A stretch of 14,872 bases of DNA, taken from the NCBI GenBank assembly GCA_021635425.1, contig JAJWOJ010000018.1, forward strand, positions 1-14,872, read 5' to 3'. Origin of the DNA: Clostridiales bacterium. Lineage in GTDB: Bacteria > Bacillota > Clostridia > Christensenellales > Borkfalkiaceae. The position numbers and the translations under genes were made by a program. The stretch's first letter is position 1. Each line of letters begins with the position of its first letter. Positions 14,834 through 14,872 of the stretch are shown one piece after another. Below the pieces are notes generated by a model. It searched no databases, was not told where the DNA came from, and saw nothing but the letters and a program-made list of their open reading frames with translations.

Positions 14834-14872
14834 GAAATTTTTTATTTTCGCAAGCACCGCGAAAGCGTCGTT

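Noticed and set aside
14846..14864. Six-base-pair hairpin upstream of HU as a terminator
   Set aside because: No T-run follows on either strand, and the stem is short.

Overview
The window looks like a chromosomal segment from an uncultured clostridial lineage (Bacillota). This is inferred from strong GGAGG-type ribosome binding sites, classical sigma-A promoter and intrinsic terminator signals, a type I-beta DAHP synthase with an N-terminal regulatory domain, clostridial-style EPSP and chorismate synthases, and a TM287/288-like heterodimeric ABC exporter. No 16S or other phylogenetic marker is present, so placement below phylum or class is open.

Layout. Bases 1-444 have no convincing gene but hold three nested, non-crossing inverted-repeat pairs spanning 56-357, with small hairpins inside the arms. 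One small plus-strand gene follows (445-711, PqqD-like). Everything else is on the minus strand. Reading in the direction of transcription from the right edge: an HU-type DNA-binding protein (14821-14546) with a strong terminator; a near-consensus promoter (14447-14419); then an unbroken run of eleven genes ending at an intrinsic terminator (752-724). Their order is: DUF4116-like repeat protein, VWA/DUF2201-like protein, MoxR-type AAA ATPase, two ABC half-exporters, DAHP synthase, DHQ synthase, EPSP synthase, chorismate synthase, AroQ-type chorismate mutase, and a fused shikimate dehydrogenase-shikimate kinase. Neighbours overlap by ATGA or TAATG, or are at most 45 bp apart, so a single transcript of about 13.7 kb is plausible.

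How the genes work together. The downstream six genes encode the common aromatic pathway from PEP plus erythrose-4-phosphate to prephenate, except that 3-dehydroquinate dehydratase is missing here. The two ABC genes form one heterodimeric exporter: the first lacks the catalytic Glu and switch His, and the second supplies a deviant signature motif, giving one degenerate and one canonical ATP site. The first three genes form a MoxR-VWA type ATPase/adaptor module led by a protein with exact 25-residue repeats.

Main oddities: the chorismate synthase has Arg where the near-invariant N-terminal His is expected, plus other signature changes. The VWA protein keeps an HxxxHxxxxH frame but has lost the catalytic Glu of HExxH. 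The PqqD-like gene has no radical-SAM partner in view. The repeat element at the left end is unidentified. The physical coupling of a MoxR-VWA-DUF4116 module, an exporter and aromatic biosynthesis is the best candidate here for an undescribed functional association, but that is inference from gene order only.
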